From Rhyzopertha dominica (taxonomy: Eukaryota; Arthropoda; Insecta; Coleoptera; Bostrichidae), in contig QCXZ01000003.1 in assembly GCA_025024175.1 (NCBI GenBank), forward strand, positions 61,212,023 to 61,276,022: a DNA stretch of 64,000 bases, read 5' to 3'. Shown here in pieces: positions 1 through 13,300 of this stretch. Under the pieces are notes generated by a model. It was given only the letters and a program-made list of their open reading frames with translations, did no database searches and had not been told where the DNA came from. Each line of letters starts with the position of its first letter. Position 1 is the stretch's first letter. Both the position numbers and the translations under genes were made by a program.

Positions 1-1389
1 AATAGTATGCGACAAACCTGATTCAACTCACTACGGGCAGAAATATTTATAATGTATTTAAAATATTGAGTTTCAATAACCTACATATCTTTTATAAATT
101 AACATTATTATTAATGTTAATAGATAATAACAATAGTTGATTTTACAAGGCACATTATAAATTTGCCTCCAGTGTTTACATAACGATGACAAGGTATTTC
201 CCCCTATACGCGATATATCATAAAAACAATGAATGATACGAAAAAAATGCATATACTTTAGAGAATTGTATTTACGTTCTATATAAGTTATAGGTAACCC
301 CCAGCGACATATGACCCTTAGGAATTGGCACCAATTTTAGTGACATTTGACCTATCACATATTGACTAGCTGAAATTATATCTTACGAGACTTTTTCCCA
401 GACGTATTCTCAAATCTTCACTTTTTCTTTCATTCAGGTTTACCTTAATTTTACTGGGCTAAAACAGCTATTAATAAAACCACTTTCATGGAAAATATCA
501 AAGGCCGCCATATTGTAGTTAAACGTAAAATATACAATACGGGTACTGTGAAGGTATTTTTATTCACTTTATATCCGTCGGGCATATTTGCTATTGCATC
601 GATAGAAATAGTATAATTACGCTATGCTAACTTTGAATTCCTAAAAAAAACGCACCATAATAATACGTAAATGTACGGTCACTTCAATCGAACATACGTG
701 TTGTACAAAAATTACATGTGGTTTAACCTATTGATTTCCGAGTTAATTTGGTAAATAAATAATTATCNGCGCCGTACATTATAAAATCCGTTACACAAGG
801 AAACCTTTATCTCTGACCAGAAAGACAAGTACATTTACGAAAGTGCTCGCTAACGGTAACGTAAATACTATGTAACTGTAATGTGAATGGGAGCAGTTCA
901 GCGGAACTATACACATAACACTTAAATACACAATGAACCCTAGCTGAAATGAAACGTAAAATTTTAAGAACGTATGAGTTGTTACTGAAAAGAAACAAAG
1001 AACAGGTGTAAAGCAGCAGTAAATAGCCACTACTACAACAAAAACCGCCGAGAATGGATAAAAACGATCATTCTCTTGCTTGTTTCTAAATTTTAGTAAA
1101 AATTTATTTAATAAATGATATTATGTTTCAGATATAATTTATCAATTTTTGTTACATTTTTAATGGTTACCTACTTAAACCACTTATCTGTAGCTAACAG
1201 TTTAGAATACATCAAACATTTATTTAAACTTTTTACAATTTACGCCTTATTTTATCAGTCTGAATCTGTTTCGTTCAAAATTCCCTGTTCCAACAAGAAG
1301 AAAAACCTTTTTATCTCTGATTTTAGGCCAAAACTGCGAAGCAAACACATTTGTATTATTCTGAAACCATCAATTCTGTAATTTAAACT
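1..1389. other. gene-free AT-rich stretch
   Basis: I see no recognisable coding exon, RNA gene or element here. Short open frames of 60 to 90 codons exist on both strands but show no domain or codon pattern. It may be intron or flank of the plus-strand coiled-coil gene that ends at 3660, whose upstream exons I could not find. Confidence 0.4.
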
Positions 1390-1399
1390 TCAGTATTCT

Positions 1400-1437
1400 G
1401 GTAGCTTCGAACAAGCTGATTGAACGTACGTGCTTTG
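1400..1437 (+). repeat. dispersed repeat fragment, copy 1 of 2
   Basis: About 38 bases starting GGTAGCTTCGAACAAGCTGA recur with few changes at 29015-29053. The shared block includes GATTGAACGTAYGTGCTTTG. This copy lies just upstream of the Penelope-like relic, so it may belong to that kind of element, but this is inference. Confidence 0.45.
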
Positions 1438-1789
1438 TCTCATTCGATTTATAATTATATAACCCTGACGATCCCTTTTCTGCAGGGGTTGTTCATAATT
1501 TCGATATCAAATTCGTACCGGACGTGGGAATTTCTATTTGCGTATTTGCCAACTGTTTTTTCTGATGCTGAGCTTTTTTAATTACCAAAAGCTCAAGAAG
1601 GTTTAGTTTTTTATCTTTCCTTTCGCAATGTAAGATGTTTGATGAGATAACTAACGATATCTACAGTGTGTTCAAATGCTAGTTCATAAACAACATGTCA
1701 CGCAATTTAACAAATTAAAAAATATGCGTACTCATCAAATAGCAAATGGAGTTAAAATCAACTCAGTGCGAATTTAACTTCAGTGATTG

Positions 1790-2680
1790 TTTAGTCACAA
1801 CAAAAATTATTAAATAAAGGTCTAAAATCTAACCCAAATTTACCAGTATTAAAAAGAGAATTTGAAATATTAGGTATAAATACAGAATTAGCCAGACAAA
1901 GTAACAAATGAAGATACGAAAAACGAAAAATACACATCAATATGATATCAAATAAAAACAAAATTGCCATTCAAATAAATTAATATATAGAAAATTTACA
2001 GATAATTCACTATTTGTAAGGCGAAAAAGGCAATACCATTGTCACTTTAATAAAAAAACAGATGAATACCAGGCTAATCTAAATAATTTATTAATGCTCC
2101 ATCGTATAAATTATGCGAATTCATCAACAACATTTTAACGCGATCAATACCAAATACAGCGTGAAGAATTCCGTAGGTTTCGCGAACAAGGTAAAAGAAT
2201 TATCAATACCAAATAACGCTGGTATTGTGTCTTTTGATGTGTCTAATCTTTTCGCTTCTATCCATCTAAATGGACTTTTAACAATTCTTAAAAATAAAAT
2301 AGAAAACTGCCTCCTAGCAACACAGAAAAACTGAACTATTGGATATTATGGAAATTTGAATAAGTCAAAGTTGTTTTACGTTCAATGACTTATTCTACAA
2401 GCAAGACAATGAACTGACACTGGATTAGCCTTTGTCTCCAGTCTTGGCCGAAATTTTCATGTGGAATTTCGAAGTGAAGGTTTTTGCAAAGGAAAATGAA
2501 ATCATCAAGAATGCGTTATTCTGGACCAGATATATTGACGATATTTTTTTTATATTTGGACGGGAACTGACAGGCAGTTGATGTATTCTTAAATTGAATA
2601 AATAAAGATTCCATTCACTACAAATTTAGAATTTCAGGAATCCTGATTTAATAATTTTGGATTTTCATTTGTGGGGCGTT
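1790..2680 (+). mobile_element. Penelope-like retroelement relic (reverse transcriptase)
   Basis: Plus-strand translation in several frames gives pieces of a Penelope-like reverse transcriptase. In order they are an N-terminal piece (KGLKSNPNLPVLKREFEIL near 1820), the fingers and palm piece VKELSIPN...GIVSFDVSNLF (2190-2250), SPVLAEIFM near 2430 where GSPLSPV.A..FM is expected, and the catalytic box RYIDDIFFIF near 2530-2560. Frameshifts and stops separate the pieces, so it is dead. No GIY-YIG domain is visible on this copy. A second Penelope-like relic lies at 19950-21610 on the other strand. Confidence 0.7.
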
Positions 2681-2689
2681 TAAAGTGAA

Positions 2690-3272
2690 TTTTATAGAAA
2701 TGGCCTACCTAAAAATGCTGAAGAATAAATTGAATGAGAGATGGCGTGGCATCATTGTCCATGGATCGAAGAATTCAAAGAAGTTTCAAGCTTCGTTTTA
2801 TGGTAAAATTATCTGCAGGTATAGCTGTTTCTGTGAATTGCAATTTATGAAAATTGTTTTTCATAGTTATTTAAGCTGATTGTGGTACTGTTAAAAATAG
2901 ATATATCTATTGGAGCACGATAAATTTCTGATGTTGCTTTGACGGTATCCTTGTTTTCTTGTAAGAAAGTTATATTTAACTCTACTCTGTTTGTTATTAT
3001 TGTTGTTTTTTAATGGTAATCTAACTTAAAATAAGTTTAAAATATTCGTGATAAACAAAGATTTCATTTACTAAAAAATCATCCTCATAAGTTTTACTTT
3101 GTGGATTAATTTTGTAAGTTCCTGCCATGGTTTAAAACACAGAAGTGTCCTTGAACATGACCAGATAGCTCCATAGACTTGCACAGAAAGCAAAATACAC
3201 AAAAACATACATTTATTGCAATAAGGATGAAGAGACATTTCAAACCGGACATTATTTTAATTTCGCCCATAG
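2690..3272. other. probable intron of the coiled-coil gene
   Basis: No feature seen. It ends in the splice acceptor (cgcccatag) that opens the exon at 3273, so at least its right end is intron. Confidence 0.35.
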
Positions 3273-3660
3273 GAGCACTGGTCAGAGGCACAGCAAGAAC
3301 GACTGGAGCTACAAAAAGCACGGGTACTGGAGGTCAACAGACACCTTGCAGCCCTCACAGACAGTTGGGAACGGGGAGGACTGCCCCTACACATGAACCT
3401 GGCAGTATCATATCAAATGCCTCATCCCCAAACACAGCAATTAACCGCAAGGCTCAAACAACAAAACCACATGCTAACTGAGGTATGTAAAACCAATAAT
3501 CGAAGTAAGAAACACTGATGTTCATATTTTGTAGGAAGTGGGAAAAAAGGGCGAAAGGATATCAGTGTTGGAACGGGAAAAGGCCAGTCTGATCAGGGAA
3601 CTGATACAGATGAGGTCTCAGCATGCCAGCAGGAACAGTCAAGAGGAAGGAGTATTTTAA
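3273..3660 (+). CDS. C-terminal two exons of a coiled-coil protein
   Basis: Two exons, 3273-3482 and 3535-3660, are joined in phase 0 by a 52-nt GT-AG intron (gtatgt...tgtag). They encode about 111 residues ending in TAA. The first begins EHWSEAQQERLELQKARVLE; the second contains EKASLIRELIQMRSQ. Both are heptad-rich, charged coiled coil, and joining them extends the helix (KQQNHMLTE then EVGKKGERISVLERE). The open frame that runs through 3179-3481 is a different frame and is not the coding one: it would place a stop before the donor. Upstream exons are not identified, so the start and most of the protein are missing. I do not recognise the family; a suppressor-APC-type coiled coil is a guess only. 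Confidence 0.72.
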
Positions 3661-3807
3661 TCTGCGATTTGTTGGAACCGAGCTGTGATTTAAATAAGTA
3701 TCTCACGTGTACATATGAAAATTTGAGTTAGTTACCAACAAATCGTGACAATATGCAAATGTGATTGTAGGATACTGAATTAAGAGAAATGTTAAATGTA
3801 AAAAGTT

Positions 3808-3813
3808 TTTATT
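3808..3813 (-). terminator. candidate poly(A) signal for the DHHC gene
   Basis: AATAAA on the minus strand, about 340 nt past the DHHC stop codon. If used, this 3' UTR would overlap the 3' UTR of the convergent coiled-coil gene. Confidence 0.3.
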
Positions 3814-3924
3814 AACATACAAAATGCAATACTAAGAGAATTGTGTCAGAACCACAGTTATTTGGCTTAAGTGAACTAGTAAGTATCTTTTACTACAAAA
3901 TACAGTCTTCTTATGTTTTTATCT

Positions 3925-3930
3925 AATAAA
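3925..3930 (+). terminator. candidate poly(A) signal for the coiled-coil gene
   Basis: AATAAA on the plus strand, 265 nt past the TAA stop at 3658-3660. Confidence 0.4.
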
Positions 3931-4151
3931 CTAAGTATTTAAAACTGACACGGTTTAATGTTTCGTTAGGAACTTATCGTTTAACTAAGACCTCCAACAT
4001 AAAGAATGGCAGTTGAATAAATGTTTTATAGCAGAAATATATCAGTTCAGGTGTTTACCATCGTGATGTAAACAGTAGCAACTTCCACAAAATACATGTA
4101 TAACAGTGCCTTATATTATTACTAAACAATAAAAGAACCATTTACATAAAA

Positions 4152-4985
4152 TTATTTAGCTTTAACTGAATTTGCCACATCCCAATTAATCCCATCAGAG
4201 GGTAATTTACTAACAATAAAAGGGCACAACCAAACCAAATACCATTTTTCTCCCAACACTTCAACTAAATTTGCTTTATGTCCCATATCGTATTTATGGA
4301 TCTTATGATTCTTTTCATAAGTCACCATACCACGCAACATTAGATCTGTATGGTAATATAACAGGACACCAGTGAATACACCCCCAAACACTATAATCAA
4401 GCACAAAAACAAGTAAATCTGACTCGATGAATATTCCACAAAGATCATCGCCAACGGAAATATCAGCTTGGTGAATGACAGAAAAGTACGTAATTCTACA
4501 AACGTCCAAAGGAACTGGACATTGTAATATGTAGCGTACAGCGTAGAAATAAAAATATAAAACACAAACATGAGAAAGTACCTTAAGTTATAGTGCCCTA
4601 CACAACACCCAGTGAAAATGCAATGATGGTCCCTCTTCAGGATGCACACATTGCATACTGCGCAATGCCAGGATCTAGGTGGTGCAGTTGATTCACAAAC
4701 GGTACAGAATCTCCAATCGTGTTCTGGTGTCGACGGCAACATCCTTCCCTTAATGCTAGTGTCGCAAATAATCACAGCAAGAAAGTTCGAACACACATTC
4801 GCTAATATAAATGTCCCCATTACAAAATGGAACTTATACCATAAACTGTCATTCATGTAAAATGTTGGTAAAACTACAAAAAGTTCAAACCAGTACACCG
4901 TGGGGATTATTAGTACAACAAACGTTGTTACGAAGAAATCCTCCCAGGATTTTGGCAGAATATTTTTACGTACGTATTGCATCAT
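4152..4985 (-). CDS. DHHC-type palmitoyltransferase (ZDHHC24-like)
   Basis: A complete single-exon frame of 277 residues. Enzymes of this family attach palmitate to cysteines of membrane proteins through an acyl-enzyme intermediate, in Golgi, ER or plasma membranes. The cysteine-rich domain runs from about residue 92 to 137: RFCTVC, PPRSWHCAVCNVC, then the catalytic DHHC at 119-122 followed by CCVGHYNLRYF. Hydrophobic segments at roughly 17-39, 54-74, 133-160 and 185-210 give the usual four-pass layout, with two before and two after the active site. The length and the CxVC/PPRSWHC context resemble ZDHHC24 and its fly relatives, but that assignment is from memory. All zinc-binding Cys and His positions appear present. 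The first two codons are both ATG, and the start fits the family N-terminus. The gene is head to head with DENND1. Confidence 0.93.
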   Translation of the reverse strand: MMQYVRKNILPKSWEDFFVTTFVVLIIPTVYWFELFVVLPTFYMNDSLWYKFHFVMGTFILANVCSNFLAVIICDTSIKGRMLPSTPEHDWRFCTVCESTAPPRSWHCAVCNVCILKRDHHCIFTGCCVGHYNLRYFLMFVFYIFISTLYATYYNVQFLWTFVELRTFLSFTKLIFPLAMIFVEYSSSQIYLFLCLIIVFGGVFTGVLLYYHTDLMLRGMVTYEKNHKIHKYDMGHKANLVEVLGEKWYLVWLCPFIVSKLPSDGINWDVANSVKAK

Positions 4986-6066
4986 GTTGATTGATAAACT
5001 AATGCCTTATTCGTATCACAAATCACACACTGGTTTCAGTTTCCGCCTTTAGGTTATGTCTATCGCAATCCCTAATTTCATTTTGTGTAGAATTTGGAGT
5101 GAACTCATTTGGAATCTGCAATTTTAAAACGCATATGTTATATTATGCATAAATTGAGAAAGTTTATTACTGTAATCTGTAGCAACACAAAATAGAAAAC
5201 CTCAAAATTTGAACCCTACTCCCCACTGACCAAAATTAGAATGACGGTTGACAACCGCATAGGGCATACGTCAAGTTAAACGGTGTTGCCATCCTTATTA
5301 CTTGGTTAATATATTATGTTGCCTTAAGTAAGACTATAGTTATCAAGAGCATTTTTCTGTATTGGAAACTAATCTTGAACAGGTAGATACAAGTTTTGAT
5401 ATCATCCTTTACATTAAAAAGTTGTATGACAGTATATTTGTATAAGACGCCTGCCATTGTATAAAGAAAGATATGTTAATCGAATCTTGAAAACTATAGA
5501 GAAGCATTTTGAGTGATTGAAATAAGCACTTATCGTTTTCATTTTATTATGTTATTAACAAAATAAACAATGGATATGACGTCCAACACCTTATGGGAAA
5601 CCTTGAATTCATTTTAAACTTTACTTGATAATTGCAATAAACAGCTAGCTATCGTGCAAAATTAAGTATTTACTGCCACCATTAACGAATATCATCTAGG
5701 CAACGCTGTATTCAAGGGAGCGGTAAAAATTACGACTATGATTAGTATGGTGGCGTCACCTTTTGGTGGCTCAACTCAAACGCGCGACAGCAACAAATCA
5801 GCTGATCGGAGTTGTCGGTAAAGGTGCTCCCGCCTTCCCACCTGCAATTCCACTACGGCCATCCTTTTTTAACATGCGTAATTTTAGTTTATCTGTCTGC
5901 TTGTCACAAAAACGGGCAGTGTGAATGAGAATGGTGCGGCGGTCTGTGGGTGCTTTGTGATTGATGTGTGCAATATGTGCCGTTTTTCTTCGATAGTATC
6001 GTTTCTTGTCGGAATCGCACACAGTGGTTAGTGATGTGGAAGTAAACAAACTACACGCCTTCTATT
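4986..6066. other. divergent intergenic region, DHHC / DENND1
   Basis: This 1.1-kb space separates two genes transcribed away from each other, so it should hold both 5' UTRs and possibly a shared promoter. The 5760-6066 part is less AT-rich than its surroundings, consistent with a DENND1 5' UTR. No TATA box or other element stands out well enough to call. Confidence 0.45.
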
Positions 6067-6083
6067 ATGGGGTCTCGGATAAG
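6067..6083 (+). CDS. DENND1: DENND1 exon 1 (start codon)
   Basis: Seventeen coding bases, ATG GGG TCT CGG ATA AG, then donor gtaccg. With the first base of exon 2 this reads MGSRIR. The start is chosen because family members begin MGSRI followed by Lys or Arg and Glu. Confidence 0.88.
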
Positions 6084-7329
6084 GTACCGATAGCCGTACA
6101 GATTGTGGATTTCCCCCACAGGTTTGATAGGAATAGTTGCAATTTTGTCTTTTTAGGGAAAATGTGAAACATTTCTTTGAATGTTTCTGCGAAGTCGCAC
6201 CCCCCACGCCTGACAAAGAGGCATGGATCATCCAACAGTACCCCGACAGGTACAAAGATGAGGAGGTCCTAAGGACAGTTCCGAAATTTGCATATCCATA
6301 TAAATTTGAAAAGTAGGTTTTGCTCACGCATATCCCCGCAGTCTGTAACCTCGATCTCATTGTTTTCAGTACTGTCATACAACATTACTCATTTGTATTA
6401 ACAGATGTGGAATCCAAGTGGACGTTCGGATTCTGCAGGCACGATCCCAGATCGGAGACCGCACTTGTTGTTCTTAGTTACCTTCCGTGGCATCACGCTT
6501 TTTATAAGTATGCAAAATTTTTGCAAAAGTCAGTTCTGATGGTGCACAGCTCAATCACCTGTGTATTGCGGGGATTGCTTATTTCTTAATAAAGCACTTA
6601 TTTCGATTAAAGCCTCTGCTTTTATCTGCACACTTTGAAAATATTTGAAATTTAAATTTCTCGTGAAGATGACGTAACGCAGATTTGCTCTTGCCATTGG
6701 TTGAAACCAGTGGCGGCTCGCTGCTCCTGAAACAGGCACTTTCTGATTCTGAGAATTTCTCACTAATTCTTGAATAAAATGCTTCATAGTTCACCAAATT
6801 AGTCTCGTTGTCCCTGTAAATAAGGCCGATGAGACCCAGTGGCAGTTCATTAATTGCAACATGCATGGGTGTCCCATTTTCGACTTTTTCGCGACCCTGT
6901 TCTACTGTTTTCAGATAAATTCGATTTTGGCTATTTTTTAGTTTTTGTGTTATACCTACTCTAAAATTGAAAAACTTCGAACTTTTGAAAGACCCTGTAG
7001 CAGCCAGNTTTTATATTTTGATTTTTTAAACTGTTTCGATCGAATGCCGTAATTAGTTTTTTGGAGTTATGAACACGTGTTGAGATAGAGAACAAATGTA
7101 TGTTTTTTTTAATAGAAACTAGTGGTTATGGGACGCTTAAAAAGAACTTTTTGCGGTTTTCAAAAATATAAATATATTTATTTTAATACATGGAGAAATA
7201 TGGCGATTTTTTGCAATTTGTAGTACGATTTTGTGAAAAATAAGTGAAAATACTCCTGTCAAACCCAAAATAGGGAATACAACACTGTGGAAGTTATAAA
7301 TGACAAAATAAATAAAAATGTAATAAATC

Positions 7330-7368
<39 letters not shown>

Positions 7369-10300
7369 ATAATGATAAATTATAGAGGCAAGGCCTATAC
7401 TATAAAATAAACTAAAATAACGTGCGAACAGCCGCAAAAGTAATGTAAAAAACAAGTAGTAAATATACATAATCAGAAACAACCGAACAAAATTAACAAA
7501 TTCGTTGAGATGTGACACACACCGATTAGGAAGACTCGCACAAAACAGCAAGCCGCAGACACGCACGTACCTCACACAAACATTACTCCGACGCTCGGAA
7601 CCGATCCAAGCGGTGTTTGAAGGAAGCAATGGTCGGGGCACAGACCACATTTTCAGGAAGAGAGTTCCAGAGTTCGAAACAGCGGTTTGAGATAAAATGC
7701 NGCCGGTGAGAAGTTTTAAAGTTTTCCTTCTTTAATTTAAACTGGTGACCACGTAGACGGGCATCAGTGCTGAGAGCGACGATACTGCGAGCTGAGGAGT
7801 TGTAGAATAGTTATTCTAAATAATTGGATTAGTTCGGCTCTCTCTCGTCTCACGGAGAGAAGATCAATGTTCATTTTCTTAAGCCGCGTCTCATAAGGCA
7901 GTGCAGAGAAACCCCTGGGCCAGCGAGTAGCTGCTTGCTGAATCTTCTCCATGCATTCGCGGTCCTTGATCAAAACCGGGGACCAGGCTGGTATTCCGAA
8001 CTCCAGAAGCGGGCGAACATACGTCGTGTACAGACGGGCTGCGAGACGAGGATCCGGGGAGAGAAAAGCTCTTCTTAAAATGTATAAAGCAGCGTTAGCC
8101 TTTCTTGCAGTCTTCAGGCAATGGGGAGACCAGGAAAGATTACTGGTGACAGCAAAACCAAGATCTGTCTGCTCAAACACAGAAGCCAGCGGCAGCCCAT
8201 TTATGATGTAATTAGTATGCGGGTTTAATTTGCCCATGTGTAGAATAGAGCACTTTGCAATATTTAAGGGGATCAGCCAAGTGCTACACCATGATGAAAC
8301 GCGATCTAGATCGTACTGTAGGAGGCAAGAGGATGGGTTGCTATATAATTTGGTGTCGTCTGCATACATGGAAATACTGCTCTGGATGCCAAGTTGTAGG
8401 TCCGAGGAGTAAATAATAAATAAGATTGGACCCAGGATTGACCCTTGAGGCACGCTACTCAAAATAGGGTAGCATCGTGATTTTGCGTCCCCCACCCTTA
8501 CCCTAAAAGTTCTTCCTCGCAGAAAAGCTGCAAGCCATCGCAGCAACAGTGCCCGCACTCCAACATGTTCTAACTTCACAGCAGGCCTTCGATGGGGCAC
8601 CTTATCAAATGCCTTGGCGAAATCGAGATATATCACATCAATTGGCTTTCCCTGATCCAAAAGCGATGTCCAGTCGTTGAGAGAAGATATCATGTTGGTC
8701 ACTACTGAGCGGCCGGGAACGAACCCGTGCTGAGTAAGAGGAATTATGTTGTTTGTCAATAGGAAAGACACCAATTTTGAGGCAATAATCTTCTCCATTA
8801 CCTTACACACAACGCTTACGAGACTAATGGGACGATAGTTCCTAGCATCCAACTTGTCGCCCTTTTTGAAGATAGGCGTGACGTTAGCGGTGAACCATTC
8901 ATCCGACAGGATAGATGAGGTGAAAGAGGAGCCAAAAATGATTGATAAATGATAAGCAAGGCCTGAGGAGCATTTCTTAAATTAATTAAATTTCTTATTA
9001 TTATTTATTAAATTAAACGGTAGAACATAAATTACTAGTTATTAATTTTAAACAAGTAATAGAAATACACTTACTACAAGTATTGCTCAAACTGCTGTTC
9101 GTTATATTGTAAACATAATGCCAGATAGGGCTGCTATTGAATTATATAAATAGCCCTATATCGGAGCTATTCAAAAGCCTTCCAGTAGTGTCTTCTACTG
9201 TTTTCTCTTAGGTTTCATGTGTTTCGAACTTCAAAAAAGGAATGCTGTCTAACAGTTCCGAGTGTTGAATGTACCGTTAAAAATGTGGTGGACCAGTTTC
9301 CTCCCAAAATAAAGCACAATACATTGAAACCAAATTTCCCTTGTTGACGCTATACAGTATACAGTAACATGTTCGTTCTCATTTGACCAATATCGGATAT
9401 TATTGCGATTGAAAGTAACATCACTATTTATTTAGTTTTCGTCAGGCCAAACAGGTCTTCCAACATTATTATTGTTGCGAATTTTGCAGAATGTTTTGAC
9501 CCCGCGTTTTTGATATCCCACTTACAATATTATTTCACAATTTTCCTTTTCATATTTTTTCGATCGGGGCTTTTTATATGATCCGTAAGATAATAAATTG
9601 TTCTAATCTAGAATAAGTACTTTTTGCGGTTGTCTCCTTTTAAATAATTCAAAGCAAATGTATAAAAAGATGACGATCATGTCTAGTCGTTCTAAATTTT
9701 CACATTTCGCGTTTTTCATTTCGTTATATTATTTAAACTTCATTCGCTAACTTCATTTACCAAATTTTAGGTTTGATATAAGTATTTACATTCCTAATTT
9801 CGATGGCTTTCTATTTTTTCATTCCCATATAATATTTTCAATAAAGTTGAAAAATCTCTGTAATTCCTTTATTCATGAAAATAAATATATGAAGTTACGA
9901 TTTCTACTTAAAAGACATAAGTTTGATCTATATGCCAAAAAGTGTTAGCAATACCAAAGAAACTAATTGCGGCCTTTGATTTTACGTAAGAGAAATCTAC
10001 AAGAAACAGTTCTTTTTAATCGAAGTTTAACATTTTATTAAACATTTTGTTCCAATGTGTCAAGGTCCCTTTTACCAATTAATTCAATTTTTTTAAACAT
10101 ATTTACCGTGTATTGTTTGTTGTAGCAATACACAACACCGGAATAAAATGTCCCAAAGATTTCTACTAGATTTATATCCGGAGAACAAGAAGGGCAAATA
10201 ATAAGTCAATATTTTGATTTCAAAATACACCTTTGACATGTTAGATTCTTTAAAAATCGTATCTTTTTAAACACTGTTTATTATAGATCGAAACGTCATA

Positions 10301-13300
10301 TTATTAAAGAAAGTGTCTTTAATTTATAAAAATAAGGAGCCAGAACCTACAAATAAATACTATAAGAAAAACTGTTTATTATATATTTGCGTTAACGCTG
10401 CACCGCATTCAATACTGCTTTGCAAAATATTAAGGCCCTTTTCTCAAATTTCGTTTGACGCTTATTAAGATTTTGAATTGTATATGTAATAAAGCACACG
10501 TTTTCCCACAGTTACAACTCATATTGACTTCAACAAATTCTAGCCTACCAGTATTCCGATAGAGAATGAGTCTTAAAGAGCTTGAATTTTTGACGAAGAA
10601 TTGTTTCATGTTTAGTTAAAATATGTCTAATCATCGCTATTATTTCACAAACAGTTTACGTCTATTCTGAGTGAAACTCCTTTTGTCGTTGCTACCATAG
10701 TTGTAAGGGGTTTGCAGATAATTTGAGATCTTGGGCTACCGATTTAAGCTTCTAAAAATTATCACCATCTCATTTGACGCCACTGGCAGCCTAATCTGTG
10801 TTACTTGCCATGTTTACTTACTTTTCACTAACTTTTTTTACATAGACAAGTGCGCTATTTTATTCCTGAAGGACAGACACCATTTATTTTATGTCCTTGT
10901 TGAACCCACCAAGCATTTCCGTTAATAAACGAAAACATGGCTAATTAAATAAGTGAATGGACCTCTTTTACTGGCACAGTTTGTTTAGAATGCTCCCTCC
11001 GCAACTGAATAATGCAGATAGAAACTCCGACTTCCTCTGAGCTGTCACTATCTGAACTGACACCAGTTATCTTCATCTACAATTCCGCACGAGTGATGAC
11101 TAACGTGATTGCAGATTTTTAGACAACATAGCAGTATTAATGCACAGCCCAAGATGCGAAGACTTGAGCGAGTTCCTGTCCGCCGTTTACAATGCGAAAA
11201 TTTCGGAACCCGGACGTCACTTCTGCGTTACCTTCAACAGAGGTGAAAGCGTACGTCATAACTTTCTTTGGGGTCGCCGCTTGTTATGACTAACTTTAAT
11301 GCAATTTCAGACTTTTACGGTTGAACGGCCTAAGCCATTTCAGTTGCCCAGTATACCCGAAAATGTAAGTTACGTAAAAGGTGTGCTTGTTCATTCATGC
11401 TTAATGCCGCTGTGTAAAATCTGGTAGAGGCGGATGGAAAGCGAACTTGTATTTGGTTTATGTAGGTGTCCAATAGTTATGTTTCTGAATGTTTACATAC
11501 GAAAATACAACATACACAACGTAAATCCTAAATTTGTCGATTACCTACTTGGCTCAAAACAGACTGATTTAACTTGGTTTACCTGCATTCCAAATTACTT
11601 TGAGTGCATCACAATCCATAAAATGTTTTCGTTTCTCATGAAATAAGTGGACTAAAAAGGTTCCTCAATTTGCAACTTTAATCAACATATACATAAACTG
11701 TATTTAAGTTTTTCTTCGTCATATGCAAACGTAAATTAATGTAATATTTTAATAAAATAGTTTTTTTTTTTAATTGGACTGGTGCACAACTACATATAGC
11801 CCTATCTAAATTTCACACAAAGTTGAACAAATTTTAATAAAACATTCGTAAATTAATAATTAATTAATTAATTAATTAATAATTAATAACAATTCGACAT
11901 TTTAGTTGGCAAACCAAGCCATCGACTCTACTGCCATGAATCCTCACATTATCTTGTTGGAAAATAAAATCTCGTTCGTAATTATTATTTAAAAAAAAAA
12001 ACATTAAATTTGTCTCAAGAACTTGAATGTACTCTGTACTGTTTATGCGTGTTGATGGGTAAGTCAATGTTAAAACGCCTGCTTTTGTAAAGGCACCTCC
12101 TTTTTCTTTTGAAAGATACTCAGGTTCTCTCCTCAAATCAACAATTGAAACATCTGGACCATCAAGCTTAAATTCTTAAATCATCAATTAGTAACTTTTT
12201 GTCTTCATTGTCTTTTTTAGCTTAAATCTTTGGTATGTCTGAATATTTGGTCAAAAATAATTATTTTGTGTAGTTTTCCTTAATTTAAACAAGAAAGGAA
12301 GATTGCAGTAATTTGCACTGCTACAGGATGGCTTTTGTTTGTTTGTTTGTTTGTTTGTCATAGAATACTTGGATGACCGGTGAATACATATTAATACATC
12401 GATCGATACAGAAATCTCTGAAAAAACAGATATGTGTTTTTACATAAAATACTGTGGTGGGCATATTTTGTAATGCAATTTATATATGCCACAGCTTATC
12501 AGAGATAACACCAGCAAGATTTTATTAAACAATAATTCATAGGCCTATTCAACCATGTACAAAAATAAAATCAAGAGGTTACACCTTAAAATTCAGGAAT
12601 AGAATCAGATATAATTATCACTGGATATTCTATTCAAAACTAATGCTAGTACGTTTGTATAAAATCTAAACTAAAGCCTTACTAGATTTTACAGAAAAGC
12701 TTGAAAATTTCGTGGATCGAACTGTTGAGGAAGAAAACATTTTTGGCACGGAAATTACCGATATAATAAAACTGTCACAGAATCTAATTAATTATTGGTA
12801 GCTGTCCCACAAGGTCGCACCTGCTAAAATTTTTAATATGCTTAAAGCTGCATGGACAGAATATTTTATTTCCTTCCGGAGTTGCGACGACATTCTTTCG
12901 ATCGTTATTTACTTTGTAGTCCTTGTTATACAGATGGTTAGGTAGCAGGAATTCATCATTTTGTTTAATAACGGTACCTTATTTAATTTGTACGCCGTAC
13001 AGCTGCAAATCGAGGCTTCCATACTGTTCGAAAGTAATAATTGCATCGACATAACCAAAACTCATTTTGTTTATCCAGCAAAGAATGTTATCAATGGAGC
13101 ATTAAAATTTTTGCAACCCACATTAGTGATACGAAATGGCAACTGAACTAAGCAATACGCAGCATATCAACAATTTCATACTAAGTTTAAGATTATTAAG
13201 ATGTACATTGATGTGAATGCCTTGCGTATAGTTTGCGTTACGTAACAAACTAGATTTGCGTGTTGTGGTGCAGATATTTCCCTGGTAAACACAAAACAAA

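Noticed and set aside
3179..3481. 100-codon plus-strand open frame beginning MHRKQNTQKHT
   Set aside because: The genuine coding frame here is offset: it starts at the acceptor before 3273 and joins 3535 in phase 0. This longer frame ends in a stop before the donor and has low-complexity composition.
7294..7650. Minus-strand 118-codon frame with an Asn run
   Set aside because: The Asn run is the translated (TAA)n tail of the LINE, and the rest is its C-terminal region in the wrong frame.
11243..11250. Earlier donor (gtgaaa) for DENND1 exon 4
   Set aside because: It gives phase 1 against a phase 0 exon 5; gtacgt at 11251 fits.
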